64,000 bases of DNA from Lepidurus packardi (taxonomy: Eukaryota; Arthropoda; Branchiopoda; Notostraca; Triopsidae), in assembly GCA_023053545.1 (NCBI GenBank), contig JAKZAN010000007.1:4898001-4962000 (forward strand), given 5' to 3'. Position 1 is the first letter of the stretch. Each line of letters begins with the position of its first letter. This document shows positions 12,751 to 22,700 of the stretch, one piece after another. The notes below the pieces were generated by a model, which did no database searches, was not told the origin of the DNA, and worked only from the letters and a program-made list of their open reading frames with translations. The translations under genes and the position numbers were made by a program.

Positions 12751-14394
12751 TTAATCACAATTTTCGACGACTCTTAATGTTGCTTTTCCGTCACAAAGTG
12801 GGCATTTGGAATCACGTCGCAGGAAACAATCTCGATGGAAAACATGCCGACACTGTAAACATGCGGTGACGCAGTCATCGAAAGGGAATACGATGGGTGG
12901 TTTGTCGCATAACTTACAGATGTAACCCTTTCCTTGACAAGTCTATGAGTTTCTCAGGCAAGGGCGAATTAGGGTAATTTTACTCCGTATACTAATTGTA
13001 CCTGGCATTCTTCTTTAATGTGAGCAATGTAGCGTTCGTGAATTGGTTGTACAAATGTTAACATGGCACCATTTTCGATATCAATCAGATCTTGAAGACA
13101 ATACATGTGAGAATTCTCGACAAAATGCTGCCTGTCTTCTAGCAGCCGCAACAACTTCAATTCAAGGGCTTCACGGCATGATAGAAAATACTGCTTCATA
13201 ATCAGAATGTCCTCTCGTAGCTTCTGTTAACAATTAAAATATTTTTTATGTAAGCGTTCCAAAATTGTGCGTTACTTGGACGTGATTGAGGTTTTCTACT
13301 AGGCCAAATACACGAGGATTGACGCTATGGACACTTATAACAGGCTTTCTTCTCATAAGCTTCAGAAGCTGCTTTGATTCACGGCTCACTGTTCTTTTTT
13401 CAAAATCCCAATTTAATAAAATCCGGGATGGAATATAAGCCGTGTTTCCCCAGTGGCAACATGGGCAGTAATAATGACCATTATAGTCACAAAGGCGCGG
13501 TTCTCCCCAGCTGGATTCTGTAAGATCGTAACCGACTTGTAAGAAAAAACGGCACAACTGTAATTGCTTACTGAATGAAATGGCGTTTTTACACTCCACA
13601 CATTTATAATTCTGGGATGCCAAGGTAACTTCAGGACAAATTTGGGCGATATATAAATTAGACTCCTGAACTTTGAGATGCACGCATTTTCTCTTTACAG
13701 CTGGCAAGCATTTGGCGTGGCAAAGATAATGGCAGCCTTCAAGATAATAATCAATAATTGTCAATATATAATAAAGAAAAATGTATGCCCACAACATAAG
13801 ATTGGTGTACTACCTGAACACTGAAGCCAATACTGGACAAAAACCCATATGATCCCACTGCAGGTATCGCAAAAGAATTCTGACGGTTGTAGGCGAACTT
13901 GCAGCAATCCTTGTGGTAGAAATAAATGGCCTTCTGTAACTGTTCCTTCAAGATGCTGACCTCCACTTTCCTTTACATCCTCCAGTCTGAGTCTGAGCTG
14001 CACAAGTTTGCGTACAAGAAGCCTTTTTCGGTCAGTTATACCATCTTCTTCCAAAATTTGTTCTTTGCATGTCTCAATGGCTACTTCCAACTCCTCTTTG
14101 GTTTTCAAGTCCATAAAATCCTAGCAGGGAGTTTGGGAATAACATTACAAGAATAATTCTCTTAGCTGTTTCTTTTTACGTACCTGACTTGCGCAAAAAT
14201 AGTTTTCCAAAAACCCATCGTCTACAAGAGATGCATCTGGAGTGCTGATAGAAGATGAACTGTACCCTTCACTAAAAGTAGCCTTCTCATTCGTAGGCCT
14301 TATTGATTTCCCAGTCCGAATATCTAAGAGTTGTATAAATTAGTAAAAGTAATTTGATTTGATTTTTATTGCTTTTTATACCTTGTAATGCCAT
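12751..14394 (-). CDS. Def8: DEF8 homologue (Rubicon-homology zinc-binding protein)
   Basis: Six coding exons join in phase to 444 aa: 14394-14382, 14323-14184, 14120-13814, 13736-13276, 13223-13002 and 12942-12751 (stop TAA). The first coding exon is only 13 nt (MALQ plus one base). A helical region (LVRKLVQLRLRLEDVKE, about 75-95) precedes a C1-like domain at about 140-180 (FCDTCSGIIW, CSGCHYLCHAKC). A long Cys/His-rich Rubicon-homology domain then fills about 200-444: YKCVECKNAIS, CDYNGHYYCPCCHWG, NWDFEKRTVSRESKQLL, DRQHFVENSHMYCLQDLID, CRHVFHRDCFLRRDSKCPLC. Mammalian DEF8 acts with PLEKHM1 and Rab7 in lysosome positioning and bone resorption; the same role here is inferred. Length is close to mammalian DEF8. 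It lies 433 bp from the TAF4 start and 225 bp from the SNAPC2 stop. Confidence 0.95.
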
Positions 14395-14541
14395 TTTTGA
14401 CTAACATGTAAACAAATAAAATGCCACCTGTGGGACAATCATTAGACCACCCTCCTCTGGGTAAATTTTTTTTTCATAAGAGGAACCGTACTTCTGGGTG
14501 CCTTTTCTTTTCTGCCATTTACATTCACACAGTAATTGTAA

Positions 14542-14551
14542 TTTATTTATT
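14542..14551 (-). terminator. Candidate poly(A) signal of SNAPC2
   Basis: Two overlapping AATAAA hexamers on the minus strand lie about 70 nt downstream of the SNAPC2 stop codon and before the DEF8 start. Position and sequence fit a polyadenylation signal. No cleavage evidence is available. Confidence 0.5.
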
Positions 14552-14619
14552 TCAAAGTTAAGAAGTACATGATTGAATGCACGAAATAAAATACTCGGTT
14601 AATTGTATAAAAGGAATAC

Positions 14620-15431
14620 TTAATCAGGCGTAGGCAGTTTGAAAGGGTTGAATGCCACACTGCCATAAATCAAAGAGGTAATTTTTTTCAAGTCGCGCTC
14701 TTCCTCCGCTTCTAAGTCTCTTACTTGTTCAGGTGTCATAATATTTTGTTTACCCTAAACACAAAAGTATTAGAATATTCGAAAGTAGGTAGCAGACCCA
14801 AAAAATTATTCACCCTTTCTAGATAAGTTTTGCTGAAGGACTCGGGTTTAGGAGGAGGGTGACTGACGTTGGCTAATACTTGATTTGCTTCCGGAACTCT
14901 GGCCTTAACAAATGAAGTGAATTCTGTCAGCAAGTTTAGGACTCTCTTGGCATTTGCGGGTGATAACTCCTTGGGGACTTCTCCCAGCATTAAGGACGCA
15001 AAGTACTCATAAATTTGCACGTACTGTATATCGCCAGTTTCTTTAACTTCTGGTTGCCTTTCAAATAAGGCGATGTGGCTCAAGACTTTTGATACTAAGC
15101 TGGCATAAGAGCAGTAATATGCACCACGGTATTGACGTAGGGAATAAATCCACTCCTCTATGGGAGCTTTTGCTACATTTCCAGAGCTTTCTTCGCTATC
15201 TGACACGAAGTTAGCAAAGGGTCTCCCCATCTTCACCAAGTTATTTTTAAGATGTGTATAACGGGTTGGGAGGTGCATCTTTAGGGTACTTGTATCATCG
15301 TTAATTTTACTACCGCGTTCACGCAATAAGTGCCGCAGTACTTCTTTTTCTTTTACGGTCCAATTTTGTATTCCTCCTTCGTCAGTATTTTGTTTCTTCT
15401 GATTCTTTTTAACTCCTTTTGTAGCAGGCAT
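14620..15431 (-). CDS. Snapc2: SNAPC2 homologue (snRNA-activating protein complex subunit 2)
   Basis: Two exons, 15431-14814 and 14754-14620 (stop TAA), join in phase 0 to 250 aa. The intron is short (59 bp, GTGAAT..TAG). Identification rests on spaced blocks shared with human SNAPC2 as I remember it: a Trp-containing Myb-like N terminus (NWTVKEKEVLRHLL versus TWSAREKRQLVRLL), then APIEEW, then IYEYFASL with LSPANAKRVLNLL, then KTYLER, and a C-terminal FNPFKLP resembling NPFLVP. Overall identity is low, so this is a moderate-to-good call. SNAPc binds the proximal sequence element of Pol II and Pol III snRNA promoters. The ATG at 15431 is directly preceded by TTTTATTTTAG, which could be a splice acceptor, so a short upstream coding or 5' UTR exon is possible (see 15794-15808). 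Confidence 0.78.
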
Positions 15432-15455
15432 CTAAAATAAAAGGAATTTCTTTCG

Positions 15456-15580
15456 TTTTACTACCGCATTCACGCAATAAGTGTATCAGTACTTTTTTTT
15501 CCTTTGCGGTCCAATCGTAACCGTTTTGTTCTTTCTGATTCTTTTTAGTTCCTTTTCTAGGAGGCATCTAAAATAAACGG
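15456..15580 (-). pseudogene. Partial tandem copy of the SNAPC2 5' end
   Basis: This block repeats about 15305-15440, covering the first ~40 codons of SNAPC2 plus its ATG and the preceding TTTATTTTAG. The copied ATG is at 15567 and reads MPPRKGTKKNQKEQNG, then WTAKEKKVLIHLLRE, against MPATKGVKKNQKKQNT and WTVKEKEVLRHLLRE in the gene. Relative to the gene it lacks 15 bp (5 codons), an in-frame loss. It then diverges without a usable splice donor into the true gene. It is best read as a truncated duplicate, not a second gene. Confidence 0.7.
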
Positions 15581-15637
15581 AGCTTTAAATCGAATCTAAT
15601 ATTTATCTCATTATAATTATAATATTACCTTGACTTC

Positions 15638-15670
15638 TTTTTTTTTGGGGGGGGGGGGGGGGGGGGGGGG
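15638..15670. repeat. Homopolymer junction T9-G24
   Basis: Nine T are followed by 24 consecutive G on the plus strand. It sits between the SNAPC2 duplicate and the likely SNAPC2 promoter. Such G runs can form quadruplexes and are prone to sequencing length error. Confidence 0.9.
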
Positions 15671-15793
15671 CACTTGATTGGGATAATGTTCGATTATCAA
15701 ATGTAGATTCTTACACAGCGGTATGGTGGTGATGAATTTCCAAACAATTCAGTATGGCGGGTGGCTCCCTCTCTGCATATTTAGATTAAATAC

Positions 15794-15812
15794 GAACTCA
15801 GCCGCCATTGTT
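15794..15812 (-). promoter_or_regulatory. YY1-like start site / possible first SNAPC2 coding exon
   Basis: On the minus strand CAACAATGGCGGC places an ATG at 15808 in excellent translation context and matches the YY1 motif often found at initiator codons. The frame reads MAAEF and then meets a GTATTT donor at 15793 in phase 0. It would join in frame to the acceptor immediately before the SNAPC2 ATG at 15431. The donor is weak, so this is only a candidate. Confidence 0.35.
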
Positions 15813-16751
15813 GGGGGCAAATCTAGGCGCGCTTTCTGAATCTTCACTATTGAGACGCATGCCACTATTCCTTTTATGTTATAAGCTAATTCGTAGTATA
15901 AACCTAAGGACCGGAAACTTACCATTTCATCTTCGCAACTTCTACGGGTCTCTTCGAGCTAGGTGGGAATGTATTATCTGCTCGAAGGCAGGGGTTTCCC
16001 CAGGTCACTATGGCCCACTTTAGCCACTATGAGTGTACACTACGTATGTACAGTGTAACTGTGTTGTTCCACTTCCCTAACTTTTAGAGTATCAATGAAA
16101 GCATACCACGTTACACCTATATTATCTGTGGTTCGTAGGTTTTGCACTTACTAGGTCACAATGAAGTTACGAGAAATTAGAGAAAGTTCTCTAATTGTCG
16201 ACCTGCCTATTTTTATTACGTTTTTTTTTTACGAGCTGAAAAATTTCAAGTTTTCTATAAAGTTAGCTAACCGTGTATATATGATCAAAGACATTTTCAA
16301 TGTCCCTTTTTGTTGTGTCGTTCATTTTGGACTTTAATTAAACTGCGCACCGCATTAAAGTAAGACATACACATAGGATACTAATTAGAAATACGATAAA
16401 TTACAGAAGTTTACAATAGGTCATGCACAGGATGGCATTATTGAGAGGCTATAACATGCTCGTAGGAAACCAGTGGCGGAATGTTATTATGTAAATTCAT
16501 ATGCAGTAAACGAGAAACAATGCAAACTGGGAACTGAGGTAATGCTTCAACAACCTGGAGTGTTATATCGCAAAAAGCGCTACGCTTTCCTCTGTAATCC
16601 TGTCCTCCGTTTTGCATCATTTATAGGATGTAACATCACTTTACAGTTGTATCCTTTATCCTCTGCTATTGGAAGCGTGAATTCACTTTTCGTCATGCTC
16701 GATCCGTCCAGCTAAGAGCATAATTGGCACATTAATTGCTACTTGTGTAAT
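15813..16751. other. 3' UTR and flank of the ADAMTS-like gene
   Basis: No coding signal was found in either direction. Minus-strand transcripts of the ADAMTS-like gene should end here. The rest is spacer before the SNAPC2 promoter. Confidence 0.5.
16212..16217 (-). terminator. Candidate poly(A) signal of the ADAMTS-like gene
   Basis: AATAAA on the minus strand, about 535 nt downstream of the stop codon at 16752. It is the clearest such hexamer I found in the 3' flank. Confidence 0.4.
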
Positions 16752-19700
16752 TCACTTCAACACAGGGGCACTCTTTTCACGCTTCCAGTTCGTGTCTCCT
16801 GGGGTTGAAGCTTTTTTCGCTTGCGAAAATGTTGGAAGGACACAAGAACGACAGCATCGCTCTCGATACCTCGGAATGTAGCAGAGCTTCAAAACCTTCG
16901 CCAAGCTACAGTACTTCGTCGCGTCCTTGCATTCACCGGCTGCGAAAAGAAAAGAAAACCATTGAGTTAATTCATATAACTCCTAAATATCTGTGTTTGT
17001 AGGGGAAAATTATAAATGCGGTTTGCGAAACTACGGGACGGAAAAACGCGCCGCATGACGTTCGTGTTTGAGAAACGTGAAGCCAAGCACAATATGTTCG
17101 TGGTGGGAGTTTCTAGTCATGAAAGCACATGCGGAAGCACAGATTTTGTTCAGTCTCGTAAGGCGTCACGAAATCATTTACTGCAAACGACACTACGGTA
17201 GTAGAAGTTCCAACTTACGCTGAGGACAAGGAAGCCCATTACAAGGCTTGGTCACTACCGGCCTGGGCAAGGTAGCACATGCCATGCCAGCAGGCCGATT
17301 TGTCCCCCACCAAACGCAATTGAGTAGTCGAGTCTGAATGCCCTCCTCATCACATCGGGCAATGCACTATTTTAATTCCGATATGAAGGGAGTGAATCAG
17401 GGACCAATCCACCAGACCAGACCAGTCGCCAGGTAATGGAGAAGATAAGAAGAAGCGGGATTCACGCAGGAACAATAACGATTTGTTTTTGTTTTTTTTA
17501 AAGATGTCGTGCAAGGATGGTAGTGTTTTTTGTGTTTTGGAACGAAACAATTTAAAAAAACGTTGATATTAGAACTTCGTGCGGAACTCCATGATCTGAG
17601 TGGGTTTTTGTAATAATACTCCTTTATGGAGGCTTTAGAATCCCAAGAAAATAAAAAAAATAAAAAAAAACACATGCGCAAGCAATGTTAGAGTTGGTTA
17701 AAGCTTCGAAGCTTCATAGTGAACACGATAAATAAACGATTAATGAAGACTATGTTTTATACCTCAGACCAATCTCCCACTTTCCAAGTTCCTCGGCAGT
17801 TGTCATTGAAACATTCGCGTTTTTGTGAAGGCTTGTCTTTATCACTGCACAGAATTGGGTCTAGTTCCGTGCCGTTGCTTAGCTTGCACCATAAATCCCG
17901 TTTTTGCAAAGCTAGACAAATGGATACCGATTATTAACTGGACTCCCTTTGGGAGCATAACGTATGGCTCCTACCCGTATTCCAAGTGAAACATCTCGAC
18001 TCTTCGCAGGGTGCCCAGGAATCGGCTTCCCAATGTGGGCAGTGATCGAGTCCACAATTCTGCACAGTTGGTGGTGCTGGAAAACCGGCGTCTTCGCAAA
18101 GACCACCTTCCACAGTTTTTGTGACATTATATAACTTGACAATACACTGGACGGCACGTAACTAGAAAGAACGAAACAAGTTGCAAACAAAGTATTAATA
18201 TTAGTATTTTTAAACTTTATTCTTTCTACTTGAAAGCCACTGCCGCCACACGTCTGGGAGCACTTCGACCAAGGGGTGAGCATCCATTCAAATTTTAAAT
18301 GCTCCGGTTTTCCTAGGCGACAACATTAGTCTCCTTACTTCTTTTTATTTTTGTAAATATATCTGTTTTTTACCTTTTCCCAAAATAACCTCTTGGCCCA
18401 CTCCTTCATCATCAACGGTTTCAGAGGACGAATGGCCTTCGGCTTTGATGGATTTCAGCGTTTCTCGAGGCGCCGCGAAAGCTGGCGAAGCTTGTTTGAT
18501 GCCGCCTCGGCGTCCAGACGAAGAATCCTTCCGCTCGTTCTGAAAAGGCCACAAGAGCTGTGCTTTGTGTAACACGGGCCGTGCAAGGAGCCTTATGCAA
18601 CTATTCCATACAACTAATCTACCTTGTAACTAGCATTCGCCCCCCCCCCCCCTCTAATTCTCTAAGTCAACTCATCCCCTCAAAGATTCCCACCCTTTTG
18701 GTAGTTTAGTTTCTTTGTCACGCATGCAAGCTAAAGACAGGAATTTTGTACTACAGGAAGTAAAAGTGCATGCAAAGCCGGGACTTCAATTGTAAGTCTC
18801 ACCTGGAGCCCGGCAAGCAATAGTTGGAAACTGGGAACAGGTCGACTGCCCCCAGACTTTGCATAGGTGGGAGAATGAGATTGTAGAGTTGGAAAGAGCC
18901 AGTTGTCATTATTGGACTCGGAATCATCCGGCATTTGTTGGATTGTAGTTACTGAACCCCACCAATTATTAGCAGGCCAGTATGAAGGCAAAGGCTCAAT
19001 GAGCTCGGGTTCGTTAGGCATGGGGGAAGTCCGGGAATGATACATCTCGGGGTTGGTAGCAGGGAGGGTCCACTGAGTGTGGCGGGTAGTAGTGGGAGCA
19101 CGGGTAACGTAGGTTAAATGAGGGGGTAAATCCCAATCCTTTTTTTATAGTTAGTTCAGGCAGCGTGAAAAAAGCAAGGGCTAAGTTACTCGGTTAAGTT
19201 AAAAGACATGGCATTATTTTGGAAATAAACAATAACTTTCCCTGTTCACTTTTGCATGGCACTGCGCAGAAAACAAATACGTTAGCTCTTTTTTTACCTG
19301 TTCTTGGTCGGAGTAAAGAGGACCATCCCATGGATCCACGGGTCGACTACGACCGTGATTACTAACTGGAAACAAGTTCCCAGTGTCGATCATATTCCGT
19401 TCGGTGTCTTCATCAAGGGACTTGAATGAGAACCTTTCGTCGGTATCGTCGGTATCGGCAGGAAGAATGGGCCAGGGCTTGTTGAAACGAACATCGTCCT
19501 CATCTTCGGGATCGTCCACAATTTTATTACTATTCAAATGAGGCTTGCGCGTCGTGGTAGTAGTAGTAGAAGTAGTTGTCGATTTTCCTAACGGCTTTTT
19601 CTTTCCAACCTTATTTGACGGGCCTTTGCTCTTGGGGGCAGTTGAGCGATCTAAATTTGTTTTCGTTAAGTAAAGGAAATAACAGTAAGATTATATGTGC

Positions 19701-22700
19701 CTAAATATAATCTAGCATGTCAACGAAAAGCGTACCTGGCTCTTTCACCGTAACAATATTTACGTTCTGAGGATTGGTAGAACTGTCGTCTGTGTGATAA
19801 CGAGGTCCGGGACGTTGTTGATCCTCATGAACGATCAAAGGACGGACCGTTAGCGTAATATTTGCTGTGGACCTTCCCGCTGGTTTATATTTTGTAAATA
19901 GTAAGGGAGAAAAGGTTAATAATTGATCGCGTTTACTTCGTTTTTTATGTGCTTACCTAAGCAAGAGTAAACACCGCTGTCGCTGAACGTAGCGTCCGAT
20001 ATGCGCAAAACACCCTTGGAAGAAATGTGGAATTTCTTGGTGTTACTCAGGTATTCATGTCCCTTCATCCAGATAATTTTAGCTCTAAACGTAATGTCCC
20101 TTAGGTTAAAGCAGTAAAGCTTTCAAATGACAAAATACTTGTCAAATTGCTTGACAGGACAGCGAATCTTCACTTGAGTGCCTTTCAAGACGGTGGCTCG
20201 TCCACCAATTTTTAAAGTCACTTTCTTCCGCAAAGCCGGTTGAGTATAGTTTTGGTCCACGGCAATAATTTTGGGTTTGGTCAGTTCATTGCAAGGTTTG
20301 GGATTGCAAGGCTTCGATTCGTCTGGTTTGGGCTGAGGACAAAGATGTGGCGCTTTTACTACAACTTGGCCCAATGCCGTAACTTGCTGGCAAGTTACTT
20401 TCCGTACTTTATGACCCCCACCGCATTTTTCCGAGCACTACAAACAACCAAAAAAAGACGCGTTTTATTGCAGGAGCTCTAAAGAAAAGAACAGCTAGAT
20501 ATTACTTTGCTCCAAGAGCCAACCTGCCAATCGATTGGACAATCAATCATATTGCAAAACTGCTGTGCTCTGGGTGGAGGCTGGGGACAGAGGTCAGTGG
20601 CAACGGGTAAAGTATTGCCTCCTCCCCGTGCCACTTCATGGATACAGTGAACTTCCCTGGCTTGAGTTCCTCCGCCACAGGGTTTCGAGCAAGCTGAAAA
20701 ATCCGATACATTCCATCTGGGCGGACACGGTATGTCGTTGCAAGTTCGGGTTATTGCGTCCGGTCTCTTATCCAAGGGACAAAGGTACGGACTAACACGC
20801 TGACCATCTTGGTCACGGAAGCACTCGATTATGGATTCTTGCACTCCTACATCAATAGCAAGTTAAATAGTCCGTGGTAAATAGCCTGGTTCGTGGTTTA
20901 TAATCAACTTTTTTAGAATCTTTATCCGTAGAAAGATATGTTAACGTGGAAAGTTTCTTATATTACCTCCCAAGCAGGACGCACTGCACTGGGTGAAACC
21001 AGACATTTTCCATGAATAGTTGACATGTAAACCTTTCGAATTGCCATTGGGAGCTTCGACTTTATTAACGGCCAGCAAATCTTCTACATTATTGCGACCT
21101 TGTTCCCGTGACTGGTCGCTAATGGCACCTATCCACGGCTCGTACCTACTAGATATGTTTTTTCCATCGGTTATTAAGTCATGTCAAAGTAAAAAAGCAC
21201 CTGTTGGACAAGGAACACGGCATCATAACACATCTCTCGGATTCGACAGGTTTGGGACCGGGACACTCCCGATCCGGGAGGCGTGCGATGGTTCGGGAAA
21301 ACTCGAGGAATATTTTGCAATGAACGTCACGTCTTTTGACGCCTTCCCCGCACGTTACTGAACACGGACTCCATTCGCCGTCTATAAAACTGTTGAAAAT
21401 GGGAAAGGAGAAACCGGGCTTTTAGTAAAAAGTAATGGCACAAACTATCTGTCATGCCTCGGTGTCAAATGAATGGCTTCTTAAAAAGTGGGTCGTAGAA
21501 AAGGCAAAATGTTTGCAATATCCATGCTGGCTGGAAGTCGGAAGCGTGCTTTGTCATTCAGAAAAACTACCCCGAAAAAACTACGTTTTTTTTTAATATA
21601 TTGTGCACTACCCAACGTGCAAAAATTTCTACTTGACTGACGGGGAATAGGAATTCAGAGAACTAGTTCCCCTCCGTCGAGAAGCACTAAGGAAAAATTA
21701 TCCATATTATCCATAAAAAAATATCCATAAAAATTATATATTGGAGGATTATTGGAGGTTCAGCGTGTGAGAACTTGATTTCTCAAGCCCGTATACATGT
21801 GCGGAGCAGGCGGTGCCATAGTGTTTACGTAAGTGCGACAATACTTTCGTGAGTGCACTAGTACTCTTTGAAATAGGCCCGATACCTGACATAAAACCAT
21901 CCGCACCCATAGTACAGCCTCTGGCTGCAGTGGAAAAGTCATAATAGATATTGGCTAGAATTAAATAAGTCCTTCATCCAAACATTACTAAAATGCTTAA
22001 TCCCTTCCTCTTTTTTTTCATATTATCCTTTCTTTTCCTTCAGTTATAAAACCCATAAATGTTAATTCCATGCTCTCGAGTTACAAAAGAAAAGCTGCGA
22101 CTAAAACGAATCTTCACTTACGTTGGGTCTGTCGGGATGCTCTTCTCGTCGACGACGAGTCTACTCGCCATTTGGGCTGACGGATGAGGCAGTATGAGAG
22201 GCTGACGCTCCGGTAAACGCTCGGGCAGCTCCGCAGAAGGTGTCAGCATTTTCCGCAATTCTTCTTCCTCGTCATCAAATAGGCTGTGTGATATGGAATG
22301 CAGGTCCTCACCTTAACAATAAATAAATGGCTTAAAGTTGGTAAAGATTGATTTCTACTTTAATGAAAAACAATCTTGCCCACACTGCCGCAAAGCAAAT
22401 AAAAATAAAAAATTAAGTTTTCCTAAAGATCAACGTCATACTTGAAAGTCATCACACACGCTTAGTGTAATTTAAAAATACCATAAACAGTCAGTTCAGA
22501 ATAGTTCAGTCACTGCCAATTCTCACCGAGTGAGCAATTCTCACCGAGTGTGAGAATTACTAGTTCCGAATAAATAGAAAATATATGCATGGTCAGTTAT
22601 GTTATGTGTATATGCTGTGGTACAGTAGCTGGAGAATGCCACTGTGGAGAAATTATAGCTAAGGGAAAGACATGGCTGGGAGCGATTGCGCTCTTTATAA

